Shown piece by piece: positions 18,365 through 26,119 of a stretch of 54,995 nt of DNA. The stretch's first letter is position 1, and every line of letters starts with the position of its first letter. Made by a program: the position numbers and the translations under genes. The DNA lies in contig NZ_LKEG01000022.1 in assembly GCF_001645105.1 (NCBI RefSeq), positions 161,918 through 216,912 of the forward strand. Direction: 5' to 3'. The DNA comes from Pseudomonas marginalis. Its GTDB lineage: Bacteria > Pseudomonadota > Gammaproteobacteria > Pseudomonadales > Pseudomonadaceae. Under the pieces are notes generated by a model. It was not told the DNA's origin, did no database searches, and saw nothing but the letters and a program-made list of their open reading frames with translations.

Positions 18365-19786
18365 ATGATCCGACCCTCGGCGTTGCTTATGTTGTGCCTG
18401 ACGTTATGGCTGCCCCTGGAGGCGGTCGCGCGTCTGGACGGGCCGCTGGAAGTGACCAAGCCCGGCAAGGTTCGCGATCTGGCGGAGATTCGCTCGAGCC
18501 GCACCCTGCGCGTATTGGTCAACCAGAGTCGCAACAGTTCCGGCGAGGTCCAGGGCCAGGCCATTGGTGTGGAATACCATCGCTTGCGCGCCTTCGAGCA
18601 ATACCTCAACGGCCACGCCCGTGATGGCCAGGAAATCAACCTCAAGATCATTCCCAAGGCCAAGGACCAGTTGCTCGGCGCGCTGGCGCGTGGCGAGGGT
18701 GACCTGGTCGCACCCGGTGAATTGCTGGATGTGAAGGCCGTGCACAAGATCAGCACCAGCGACCCGATTGCCAGCGATGTGCCGCTGTGGCTGGTAGGCG
18801 TGAAGGGCGAGCGACGGTTCACCAAGTTGGAGCAATTGTCCGGGCGTACGTTGGCGTTGACCACCGGCAGCGCGGCGGCGGATGCCATCAGCCAGGTCAA
18901 CCAGAAGCTGGCCCTGCACAAACAGCCACCGATCAAGGTGGAATGGGTCGACCCGACCCTGGCCGTGGAGGATGTGCTTGAGATGGTTCAGGCGGGGATT
19001 TTCCACCTGACTATTGTCGAGAAGCCGATTGCCGAGCGCTGGTCGAAGATCCTGCCCAAGTTGCGTTTCGATAAGCAGGTGGTGGTCAGTGCACCCGGTG
19101 ACGAATATTGGTTTGTGCGCCAGGATGCGTCGATGCTGCGGGCCAGCATCGATCGATTTCTCAAGACCTATCGAACCCCCTCCGATCAAGACGTGGCGTT
19201 CCAGCGTATCTACCGTCGCCTCTATCAGGTGCGCAACCCACTGGCCCGCGTCGACCGCCAGCGCCTGGAAAAACTGCGCCCCGTCTTGCAAAAGCATGCT
19301 CGCGAGCAGGGCATGGACTGGCTCAACCTCGCTGCGCTGGCCTTCAAGGAGTCGGCGCTTGACCCGGGTGCACGCAACAGCGGTGGCCCCACCGGCCTGA
19401 TGCAGATCACGCCGTCGGCGGCGCAGCGTGTGGGGGTCAACAACATCGAGAACCTCGATAGCAATGTGCAGGCGGGGGCACGCTACCTGGCGATGATCCG
19501 TCGCAAGTTCTTCGCCAGCCCCAAGCTCAATGAGCGTGAGCGCATGGCCTTTGTGCTGGCGGCCTACAACATGGGGCCCGAGCGGGTGCAGGGCATGCGC
19601 ACCGAGGCCAAGCGCCGGGGGCTTAACCCCAATCAGTGGTTTTTCCAGGTTGAACGCATAGCCATGGAGCAAGTAGGGATGGGCGGCGTCAGCTATGTTA
19701 ATAGCGTCAACAAATACTATTTGGCGTTCGACCGGGAACGGGAGTCCCTGGAGCCGCCGACGCCGAAAATCGCCTCGCGAAAGTAA
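18365..19786 (+). CDS. Membrane-bound lytic transglycosylase MltF-like
   Basis: A 473-residue periplasmic protein: signal peptide (MIRPSALLMLCLTLWLPLEAVA), a substrate-binding-protein-like domain (about 35-290, LRVLVNQSRNSSG... to ...VQAGIFHLTIVEKP) and a C-terminal SLT domain with catalytic Glu in ALAFKESALDPGARNSGG then PTGLMQITPSAAQ, and AYNMGPERVQ. This two-domain order is that of MltF, which cleaves the glycan strands of peptidoglycan. The signal peptide lacks a clear lipobox Cys. ATG 18365 directly follows GGAGAGCGG. Confidence 0.88.
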   Translation: MIRPSALLMLCLTLWLPLEAVARLDGPLEVTKPGKVRDLAEIRSSRTLRVLVNQSRNSSGEVQGQAIGVEYHRLRAFEQYLNGHARDGQEINLKIIPKAKDQLLGALARGEGDLVAPGELLDVKAVHKISTSDPIASDVPLWLVGVKGERRFTKLEQLSGRTLALTTGSAAADAISQVNQKLALHKQPPIKVEWVDPTLAVEDVLEMVQAGIFHLTIVEKPIAERWSKILPKLRFDKQVVVSAPGDEYWFVRQDASMLRASIDRFLKTYRTPSDQDVAFQRIYRRLYQVRNPLARVDRQRLEKLRPVLQKHAREQGMDWLNLAALAFKESALDPGARNSGGPTGLMQITPSAAQRVGVNNIENLDSNVQAGARYLAMIRRKFFASPKLNERERMAFVLAAYNMGPERVQGMRTEAKRRGLNPNQWFFQVERIAMEQVGMGGVSYVNSVNKYYLAFDRERESLEPPTPKIASRK

Positions 19787-19798
19787 TCGGTTATTTCG

Positions 19799-19850
19799 AT
19801 ATTAATCAGGCATTTTTTCGGCTTTTATCATTCTTTAAACTGATTAATAT
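19799..19850. promoter_or_regulatory. Perfect inverted repeat upstream of doxX
   Basis: ATATTAATCAG (19799-19809) and its exact complement CTGATTAATAT (19840-19850) flank 30 T-rich bases. They lie 40-90 bases before the doxX start, where a promoter would be. They may be two operator half-sites about four helical turns apart, or a hairpin after mltF. Confidence 0.5.
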
Positions 19851-19889
19851 AGCGGCCAACCAACCCCTACTTAGAAAAGGATTATCACC

Positions 19890-20324
19890 ATGAGCCCACT
19901 GATCAAAAGCATTCTGTCTACCCGCGCCGGCTACGGCCTGACCCTCTTGCGTATTGTGGTCGGCATCATCTTCGCCGCCCACGGCTCGCAAAAACTCTTT
20001 GGCTGGTTTGGCGGCTACGGTCTGGCGGGCACTGCCCAGTGGATGGAAAGCATCGGCCTGGCCCCAGGTACCCTGATGGCGCTGCTGTCGGGCGGTACCG
20101 AGTTCTTCGCGGGCCTGGCGCTGATCATCGGCCTGCTGGCTCGCCCAGCGGCATTGGGCCTGACTATCCTGTCGCTGGTGGCGATTTTCTCGGTGCATAT
20201 CCATAACGGTCTGTTCATGGCTAACAACGGTTATGAGTTCGCACTGGCCTTGCTGGGCGGCTCCCTTGCGGTGCTGCTGGAAGGTGCCGGCAAGCTGTCT
20301 GCCGACCGCGCTATCGCTCACTGA
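19890..20324 (+). CDS. DoxX family inner-membrane protein
   Basis: A 144-residue protein with four membrane helices and the DoxX pattern GYGLTLLRIVVGIIFAAHGSQKLFGWFGGYGL, then GLALIIGLLARPAALGL and HIHNGLFMANNGYEFALALLG. DoxX/YphA proteins are often linked to redox or thiol stress and quinone metabolism, but no specific reaction is known for this subgroup. AAAAGGAT precedes the ATG. A terminator follows, so it looks monocistronic. Confidence 0.9.
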   Translation: MSPLIKSILSTRAGYGLTLLRIVVGIIFAAHGSQKLFGWFGGYGLAGTAQWMESIGLAPGTLMALLSGGTEFFAGLALIIGLLARPAALGLTILSLVAIFSVHIHNGLFMANNGYEFALALLGGSLAVLLEGAGKLSADRAIAH

Positions 20325-20346
20325 TCATTCTGCAGAACCCTGAATC

Positions 20347-20369
20347 GGCCCGCCATGCGCGGGCCTTTT
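20347..20369 (+). terminator. Rho-independent terminator after doxX
   Basis: GGCCCGC (20347-20353), loop CATGC, GCGGGCC (20359-20365), followed by TTTT. It begins 23 bases after the doxX stop. Confidence 0.85.
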
Positions 20370-20384
20370 CGTTGCTCGAGATTC

Positions 20385-20414
20385 TTGACACCGCCCCACC
20401 GGCTTCTCTAGGAT
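20385..20414 (+). promoter_or_regulatory. Strong sigma70 promoter
   Basis: Consensus -35 TTGACA (20385-20390), an 18-base spacer, and -10 TAGGAT (20409-20414). Transcription would begin near 20421, exactly at the first base of the pseudoknot leader described next. Confidence 0.75.
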
Positions 20415-20420
20415 GCCGCT

Positions 20421-20515
20421 CATGCGCCGATTTAAACAGCTAATTGCGGGGCGCCATGGGTGATCGTTATCGATCCCGACAGAAGCATGCTCCATGCTTC
20501 GAAATTCCGCTAAAG
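20421..20515 (+). ncRNA. SAM-II-like riboswitch candidate (long-loop form)
   Basis: The leader can fold as an H-type pseudoknot. P1: CAT-GCGCC (20421-20428) with GGCGC-(C)-ATG (20450-20458). Loop 1 begins GATTTAA (20429-20435) and ends ATTGCGG. P2: GCGG (20446-20449) with CCGC (20507-20510), followed by TAAA. SAM-II riboswitches have the same order: GCGC, GAUUUAA, UUGC, GCGC, and a 3' GCUAAA. Unlike the compact SAM-II, loop 3 here is about 48 bases and holds two hairpins: GGG..ATCG/CGATCCC and the perfect GAAGCATG-CTC-CATGCTTC (20482-20500). Downstream TGCCTC (20530-20535) can pair with GAGGCA (20556-20561), which carries the GAGG before the start codon, a possible expression switch. Confidence 0.68.
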
Positions 20516-20574
20516 CGCTGGTTCGGTGTTGCCTCTCACCTGCCCGCAGACTTTTGAGGCAGAGACACGACACG

Positions 20575-20883
20575 ATGAATGCATTACGCCCCCTGATACG
20601 CCTGGCTCCGATCACTGCGGACCTCACTCAACGCAATCCGAAAATTCTCCTGGGCGGCAAGCACCAGCCGACGCTGTTGCGTTACCTGGATGGTTGGCCG
20701 CGTCGCACAGGCCGACCGTCAGCGTTCCTCATCCAGTTTGTCGAGGACGGCGATTCCCTGGCGCGTTTTGCCAGCAACAGTTTTGACCTCGCGGTTATCC
20801 AGGCCCCCAGCGCCAGTGATGCCGATGAGGTCATCCGCGAATTGACCCGCGTTGCCCGGCAGGGGCTGATTGCCCGTCGTTGA
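20575..20883 (+). CDS. Small protein under the SAM-II-like leader; possible methyltransferase remnant
   Basis: A 102-residue protein starting MNALRPLIRLAPITADLTQR. The C-terminal part FDLAVIQAPSASDADEVIRE then LTRVARQGLIARR resembles the late strand-helix part of class I SAM-dependent methyltransferases (FDLV...EVIRELxRVxxxG), but the SAM-binding glycine loop is absent, so it cannot be a complete methyltransferase. Being expressed from a strong promoter through a SAM-type leader suggests a role in methionine/SAM metabolism. It is convergent, with a four-base gap, with the GldG-like gene. Confidence 0.7.
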   Translation: MNALRPLIRLAPITADLTQRNPKILLGGKHQPTLLRYLDGWPRRTGRPSAFLIQFVEDGDSLARFASNSFDLAVIQAPSASDADEVIRELTRVARQGLIARR

Positions 20884-20887
20884 ACGC

Positions 20888-22618
20888 TCAGTGAATCACG
20901 TTGCCGGCTTGCAGCCGACGACGGCGCTGGCCTAGAAAGACCGTCCAGGCGATCAGGCACAACGTCAGCGGTATGGCAAAGGTCACGACCAACTTGATGA
21001 CCAGTTCCAGGCGACGCACCTGGGCATACGCTTGGTGCTGCAAGGCATGCAACTCCATGGGCAGGCGCAGGCGTTCTTTGTTGAGTGCTTGTAGTTGGGT
21101 GGTGGTGTCCACGGCCTGAGTGCCGAGGGGCGTTGCCCAAGGGGTCAGCCGCTGCCATTCCTGCTCGGTTCGTAGCAGGCGTCGTTCCAGTTCACCGGCC
21201 TTTGAGCGATAGGCGTGTTTTGCGGCTTCCCGCATGTTCTCCAGTACCGTCGGCGGCATTTGCTGCGCCACTCGAGGACGAATCGCAGCAAGCCTGTCGG
21301 GGACGGACAGGTTATCCAATGTGTTCAGGACAAACAGGGCGTTGCTGTCTGGCGCCGAGTCGCTGACCTTATCCGTGAGCATGTCCGTGTCCGCAATGAC
21401 CACGACGTGGATCTGCGTTGCTTTCTGCAAACCTGGGTGCTGCCCCTGGATGCCATCGGGAAATACCGAATAGGTCGGTCCCTCGATACGCGCGGCAATG
21501 ACATGGCGTTGCTCTTTGCTCGCCGCCTCTTCAATCAATGCGTCGAATGGGGCTGCGCTGGTAAAACTGCCGGCATCCAGCAGCACCGATTGTTCGGAAC
21601 TTTGCAGGAGAGGGGTGAAGGTCGTTCGACTTTTACTCACTCGTGTGAGGGCACCACTGCTCGAGGCGGTCACCCTATTGAGGTTCCATGTGCTGATATC
21701 GTTTGGGTTCATTGCCTGCCGGGGCAGGTTCAACCTGGCCTGATTGGGGGCGTTTTGGGTTTCCAAAGGCGTATAGAGGTAGTCGAACACCAGCGTGTGC
21801 GCCGGCATCTGGATGCCCCAAGCGGCAAGCAGTTCGTCCAGCCGAGTGTTGACTGGACCGGCGTTGGCGCGTTGGTCGCTCAACGGGTCGATAAACATCA
21901 TCAACCTACCGCCTCTCAATACAAATTGTTCAATCCCGTACAGGGTTCGCTCAGAAAACGTCTGAGGGTGCACAACCATCAGTGTGTGGATGTTTTCGGG
22001 TATTTGCGCGGCAGACGGTTCCAGATTCACCAGATCGAATTCATGCTGCAGCGCCTTCAGCAGTCGACTTGCAGATTCGTCCATCGCCAGACCCGACAGC
22101 AGCGCAATCACCGGGCGCTCCGGGTGCTGCAACTTATAGAGCAGATGGCTGATTTCATACTCGAGCAACGGCTCCCGGTCGAGGCTGAAGGATCCAATAC
22201 GTCGCACGCCGTGACCGGCGCGGGTGGCTATAAGGCCGAGAAATCCAGCGTTGTCGTCGAGACCCGATAGCCGGGCTTTGTAGGCGTCTTCCGAAAAAGG
22301 TGCAGGTTCAATAACGTGCAGGTTGATCATGCCCTTGGCGTTTTTTTCGTACTCCTTCAGTAGGTCTTCAATCCGTTTGCCGTAGCGTTTCACGGCGTAG
22401 CTTCTTTTCGGATGGTTGTTTGAATTGAAATAATATAAGTCCACCGGGCTTTCCAGTGTCGCGAGTAGTTGTTGTGCCGGCAGCGATAAAGTGTGAACTT
22501 TTTGTTGAGAAAGATCCCACCTTGCATCAGGAATTTTACCTATCCAAACCAGGTTAAAAGCCAGGAATAGCAGCAAGATAACGGTAAGTGTCATACCGGT
22601 GCGCAGAATGGACCGCAT
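20888..22618 (-). CDS. GldG-like ABC auxiliary membrane protein
   Basis: A 576-residue protein with an N-terminal helix (LTVILLLFLAFNLVWIG), a long extracytoplasmic domain and a C-terminal helix (LVVTFAIPLTLCLIAWTVFLG). The start DARWDLSQQKVHTLSLPAQQLL and the DLYYF / IEDLLKEYEKNAKGMINLHVI stretch match the GldG / ABC-type uncharacterized transport family, as does LRGGRLMMFIDPLSD. GldG pairs with GldF permease and GldA ATPase; the same trio is seen here in the order ATPase-permease-GldG. The transported substrate is unknown. It starts 15 bases after the permease stop. Confidence 0.82.
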   Translation of the reverse strand: MRSILRTGMTLTVILLLFLAFNLVWIGKIPDARWDLSQQKVHTLSLPAQQLLATLESPVDLYYFNSNNHPKRSYAVKRYGKRIEDLLKEYEKNAKGMINLHVIEPAPFSEDAYKARLSGLDDNAGFLGLIATRAGHGVRRIGSFSLDREPLLEYEISHLLYKLQHPERPVIALLSGLAMDESASRLLKALQHEFDLVNLEPSAAQIPENIHTLMVVHPQTFSERTLYGIEQFVLRGGRLMMFIDPLSDQRANAGPVNTRLDELLAAWGIQMPAHTLVFDYLYTPLETQNAPNQARLNLPRQAMNPNDISTWNLNRVTASSSGALTRVSKSRTTFTPLLQSSEQSVLLDAGSFTSAAPFDALIEEAASKEQRHVIAARIEGPTYSVFPDGIQGQHPGLQKATQIHVVVIADTDMLTDKVSDSAPDSNALFVLNTLDNLSVPDRLAAIRPRVAQQMPPTVLENMREAAKHAYRSKAGELERRLLRTEQEWQRLTPWATPLGTQAVDTTTQLQALNKERLRLPMELHALQHQAYAQVRRLELVIKLVVTFAIPLTLCLIAWTVFLGQRRRRLQAGNVIH

Positions 22619-22633
22619 TAGGGGTTTCCCTTC

Positions 22634-23359
22634 TCAGCTGTGTTTGTAGTTGAGTGTGACCGTGGTCGCAGTGAGAAAGGCGAGGATCATGCTGAAGAAG
22701 TAAAGTAAGTCGTGAAGTGTGAGTTTTCCATCGTCGATGCTGCTGAATCGCCAGGAAGGACTGAGGGACACTAAACTGTCGGCGAACCCTATAGGCACTT
22801 GGTGCTCAAGCGCATCCAGTAGAGAAGAAAGCCCGCTGGCTGTGAGCAATAAACCCACGGTCAGTACGAAAATGACCGTGCGCTGACATACAAGCGCGCA
22901 AATAAAACATCCCGCGGACAGGTAGCCTCCCGCCAGCAGCCAGCTCGCCAAGAATTGCGAGGCGATCACGCTGTTGTCTGCCTTACCCAGATAGTTGGCG
23001 ATAATAACGAGAGGAAACATCAGCAACAGGCTGGTGCCTGCCACGAGCCAGGCGGCGATGAATTTTCCGATGACCCATTCAAACAGCGTGATGGGCATGG
23101 TTTTCATCAGGCCGTAAAACCCCGCGTTGGTTTCGTCCGACCATAGTTGCGTCGCCAGGGCGGGAATCAGGAGCAGATAGAGCCAAGGATGGAACTGGAA
23201 AAACACCTGCAGGTCGCTGCCATTTTGTTCCAGCCACGGGCTTATGTAGAACCCCAGTGCCACCGACAGCATCGGAAAGATGGCGATGCTCAGGTACGTA
23301 CTGGGTGCGCGCGCATAGCTGGTGAGCTGACGCTTTAAAATGACGAGCAATAGTTTCAA
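22634..23359 (-). CDS. ABC-2 type permease, GldF-like
   Basis: A 241-residue polytopic protein with about six membrane segments: AIFPMLSVALGFYIS, WLYLLLIPALATQLWSDE, FIAAWLVAGTSLLLMFPLVIIA, WLLAGGYLSAGCFICALVC, VIFVLTVGLLLTASGLSSL and LYFFSMILAFLTATTVTL. The motif PALATQLWSDETNAGFYGLM is the typical GldF/NosY region (E..GT.E.L...P). Its ATG overlaps the ATPase gene's stop by four bases (23356-23359), so the two are translationally coupled. Confidence 0.85.
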   Translation of the reverse strand: MKLLLVILKRQLTSYARAPSTYLSIAIFPMLSVALGFYISPWLEQNGSDLQVFFQFHPWLYLLLIPALATQLWSDETNAGFYGLMKTMPITLFEWVIGKFIAAWLVAGTSLLLMFPLVIIANYLGKADNSVIASQFLASWLLAGGYLSAGCFICALVCQRTVIFVLTVGLLLTASGLSSLLDALEHQVPIGFADSLVSLSPSWRFSSIDDGKLTLHDLLYFFSMILAFLTATTVTLNYKHS

Positions 23360-24282
23360 AGGGGCGCCTCCTGGCTCAGGTGGTGGACCACATCATTCAG
23401 GCGACCTGGCTCCAGGTTCAGTGAGTTGATTTTCCAGCGGCGGCTGGCAATCAGCGTGTTGATATGGGGATAAATGGTGTGTCCCGGCATGGCGAGAACG
23501 GTCACCGTACCGGGTGCATGCCGGTGCTCTTCGATGCCTGCCACGCCTGGCAGTACGGCCAGTGCGAGTAAATCCAGCGGGGTCTCGGCACGGAGCGTGA
23601 CGGCCTGGAAGTGGCGCGAGTCGCGCTGTAGATCGGGAAGGGGGGTATCGGCCACCAGGCGATCGCCTGCAATGACCAAGGCGCGGGTACACAGCTCGGA
23701 CAATTCATCGCAGTGGCGAGAGGCGATGATCACGGTCATTTCTTGCGTCAATGAATGGATCAGCGCCTGGAATGTATGCCTCTGATCAGGCGCGAGTCCT
23801 TCGCTGGGTTCATCCAGCAGTAAAAGGGAAGGACCATGCAGGATGGCCTGGGCGATGGCGACTTTGCGTTTCCAGCCGATGGAAAGAGCGTCGAGCGGCG
23901 CGTTGAGCACCGCAAACAACTCCAGTCGCGCGATAGCCTGTTCCAACCTGGCGCGCTTTTCGGCACCGTGGAAACCACGGAGGGCGGCGATGAAGTCAAG
24001 GAACGCTTTGACGGACATCGTCGGATGGCCGAGGTCCTTGGACAGTTGATAGCCGACGAGTTGCCTCGCCTTAAGTGCATGGGTTTGTGTGTTGAACCCC
24101 TGGATATTTATAGCGCCGCTGGAGGGTTGCGTTGAACCGGCTATTACATTGAGCAAGGCTGTCTTGACAATAGGGTCTTGCCCGAACAGCCCCAGACATT
24201 CTTGTGGGTGTGCAATGAATGAAAAGTCACTGATTATTGTTGTGTTACCCGTGTATTTTGTCAGATTGCTTATTTCGATCAT
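23356..24282 (-). CDS. ABC ATPase, GldA-like, with degenerate Walker A
   Basis: A 308-residue nucleotide-binding protein (start MIEISNLTKYTGNTTIISDF; an upstream ATG at 24306 adds eight residues). Signature LSIGWKRKVAIAQA and Walker B LLLLDEPSEGLAP are intact, and the H-loop region reads ASRHCDEL. The P-loop reads LFGQDPIVKTALLN where GPNGAGKTTLLN is expected: the glycine before the invariant Lys is Val and the second T/S is Ala. The Lys itself is kept. A C-terminal domain of about 90 residues follows, as in GldA/NosF. ATP binding may be weakened; a sequencing error is unlikely because several codons differ while the frame stays open. Confidence 0.85.
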   Translation of the reverse strand: MIEISNLTKYTGNTTIISDFSFIAHPQECLGLFGQDPIVKTALLNVIAGSTQPSSGAINIQGFNTQTHALKARQLVGYQLSKDLGHPTMSVKAFLDFIAALRGFHGAEKRARLEQAIARLELFAVLNAPLDALSIGWKRKVAIAQAILHGPSLLLLDEPSEGLAPDQRHTFQALIHSLTQEMTVIIASRHCDELSELCTRALVIAGDRLVADTPLPDLQRDSRHFQAVTLRAETPLDLLALAVLPGVAGIEEHRHAPGTVTVLAMPGHTIYPHINTLIASRRWKINSLNLEPGRLNDVVHHLSQEAPL

Positions 24283-24501
24283 TTTTTTACCGAATAAGTT
24301 TGGCATGACGTAGGGGGGCTAAAAAAAGGGTACGGGTAATGATCGTTTTTGGGAACGTCGATCAGTCTTAATAAGAGAAGTCCTACGTGCGAGTCAGGCG
24401 GGCCACTGAAACAATGGGGCGTGTTTTAGAGTGTCCGGATTTCGAGTGTTTATTTGTTGTTTATGTAAACTTTCTGCCCCGCATATTGAGGCCTGATTGC
24501 C

Positions 24502-25488
24502 ATGATGCTGCTACGTACCCTTATTCTTGAACGCAATGGTCAGGATGCTCCGGTTAACGGTGCCTTGCTCTGTGGGTTTGCTGTAGGTCAGGCGGCCTCC
24601 AACTTTCTTGTTTATAGTTTGGATGAAGAGGTCGAACCCGGAAGTTCGAGGGTTTATATCGCGGCCTTGCGTAAGAAACTTGACCGCTATTTTTTGAGTG
24701 GCGTTGAGTCCAAGGAAGATCTACAAGTAGCCTTGCATGTGTTTAAGCAAATACTGACGTTGGCCGCGTCGGGCATTAAGGCGGGGGGGGTTACCGAAAC
24801 GCAGGTGCCCTATCATTTTCTCGATTTGAAAGGTTGCAAGCTGCCGCCTGCCAGGCCCGAGGATCATCATTCGGTGATCATCAAGAAGGCGTTGGTGATG
24901 AAAGTGATCACCTTGGGCATGTCGGCGCCAACGCTACCGGCGATCGAAAGTGCCTCAGTGATCGTGCCGTCCATTCGGTTCTCGTCGCAAATGACGTCTC
25001 CTCCCAAAGGGGCGGGCGCATCCGAGTCTTCCCGGCCCCCGGTGCATGAACAACCTGTTGAGGAGCCCCGGCAGGCGCGCGTCGAAGCGCCCGTGATCAT
25101 GACGCCGGCCGTGCCTGCTATCCCGCATGAGCCTGATGCGCCGACGCAATCGGATCTCCCTGCATCCGGCGAGCACAGTACGTTGTTCGAAGTCGACAGC
25201 ACCTTGACCAACCTTGCCCGTGTCGCTCAGGAGCTGACCCAGCAAAAACGCGCAGCACTCGAACGGGAGTCGGCACTTGAGCAATGGCAGGCGCGATTGC
25301 AGCAAGAGCAGAGTCAACTGGATCAGAAGGTTCGAGAACTGGAGCAACGCACCACTCAACTCCATGACCATTCGCTTGCTGTCAGCCAGAGGGCTGAAGC
25401 CCTGAAGGCCATGACGTCGCAGGTGTCGGGCTTGCGCCAGAGCCTGCGGGGCATGCTGCTGGAGCTGGATCAGGCGTTGGATGGCTAG
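24502..25488 (+). CDS. Unknown protein with Pro-rich linker and C-terminal coiled coil
   Basis: A 328-residue protein. Three parts are visible: an N-terminal globular region (about 1-150, MMLLRTLILERNGQDAPVNG...ALRKKLDRYFLSG...), a linker rich in Pro, Ala and Glu (about 165-235), and a coiled coil (about 245-325) dense in Gln, Glu and Arg: QELTQQKRAALERESALEQW and LQQEQSQLDQKVRELEQRT. No signal peptide or membrane helix. GAGG lies ten bases before the ATG. It is divergent from the ABC cluster and may share its control region. I do not recognise the family. Confidence 0.75.
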   Translation: MMLLRTLILERNGQDAPVNGALLCGFAVGQAASNFLVYSLDEEVEPGSSRVYIAALRKKLDRYFLSGVESKEDLQVALHVFKQILTLAASGIKAGGVTETQVPYHFLDLKGCKLPPARPEDHHSVIIKKALVMKVITLGMSAPTLPAIESASVIVPSIRFSSQMTSPPKGAGASESSRPPVHEQPVEEPRQARVEAPVIMTPAVPAIPHEPDAPTQSDLPASGEHSTLFEVDSTLTNLARVAQELTQQKRAALERESALEQWQARLQQEQSQLDQKVRELEQRTTQLHDHSLAVSQRAEALKAMTSQVSGLRQSLRGMLLELDQALDG

Positions 25489-25600
25489 ACTGGCCTGGCT
25501 ACTTTCACGGGTTCATTTATCATCAGGGCCAGCCAGCCGAGGCCCGGGTGTGAAACCCAGGTATCTCGGTACCTATGGACATGCCTGGGGATGCACGCGT

Positions 25601-26074
25601 TTGAGTACCAAGCTGATTACCAAAGAAGGTCATGAAGCGCTGAAAAAGGAGTTGGATTACCTGTGGCGTGAAAAACGCCCGGACACCACGCGCAAAGTGA
25701 CATGGGCGGCCTCGTTGGGCGACCGCAGCGAAAACGCCGACTACCAGTACAACAAGAAGCTGCTACGCGAGATCGACCGCCGCGTGCGCTACCTGCGCAA
25801 GCGCCTGGAAGACATGCGCGTGGTGGAGTACATGCCCGAGCAGGAGGGCAAGGTGTTCTTCGGTGCCTGGGTGGACATCGAAAACGAGCAAGGTGAGACC
25901 AAGCGTTTTCGCATTGTCGGTTATGACGAGATTTATGAGCGCATGGACTACATCTCCATCGATTCGCCGATGGCCCGTGCGTTGTTGCGCAAGGAAGTGG
26001 ACGATGAGGCCATCGTTCAGACCCCCAGTGGTGACGTGTGCTGGTGGATCACCGGGATCGAGTACGTAAAGTGA
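25601..26074 (+). CDS. greB: Transcript cleavage factor GreB
   Basis: A 157-residue GreB. The N-terminal coiled coil carries the catalytic acidic tip in SLGDRSENADYQYNKKLLRE, and the C-terminal FKBP-like domain includes VFFGAWVDIENEQGE and SPMARALLRKEVDDEAIVQTPSG. GreB binds the RNA polymerase secondary channel and rescues backtracked complexes. The start is a TTG at 25601 (STKLITKEGHEALKKEL), chosen because GreB proteins begin MST-(I/L)IT, GGGGA lies nine bases upstream and the nearby ATG (25591) is out of frame; any upstream start adds 40 non-conserved residues. Confidence 0.9.
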   Translation: MSTKLITKEGHEALKKELDYLWREKRPDTTRKVTWAASLGDRSENADYQYNKKLLREIDRRVRYLRKRLEDMRVVEYMPEQEGKVFFGAWVDIENEQGETKRFRIVGYDEIYERMDYISIDSPMARALLRKEVDDEAIVQTPSGDVCWWITGIEYVK

Positions 26075-26080
26075 GCGAAA

Positions 26081-26112
26081 TGGGCCCGCATTCTGTAAGG
26101 AATGCGGGCCCA
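26081..26112. terminator. Bidirectional hairpin between greB and the permease
   Basis: TGGGCCCGCATT (26081-26092), eight-base loop, AATGCGGGCCCA (26101-26112): a perfect 12-bp stem between convergent genes. The T tract is short on both sides, so termination is likely but not canonical. Confidence 0.7.
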
Positions 26113-26119
26113 TCGCGTT

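Noticed and set aside
25481..25600. N-terminal extension of GreB
   Set aside because: The 40 extra residues are not GreB-like and the TTG at 25601 has a good ribosome site.
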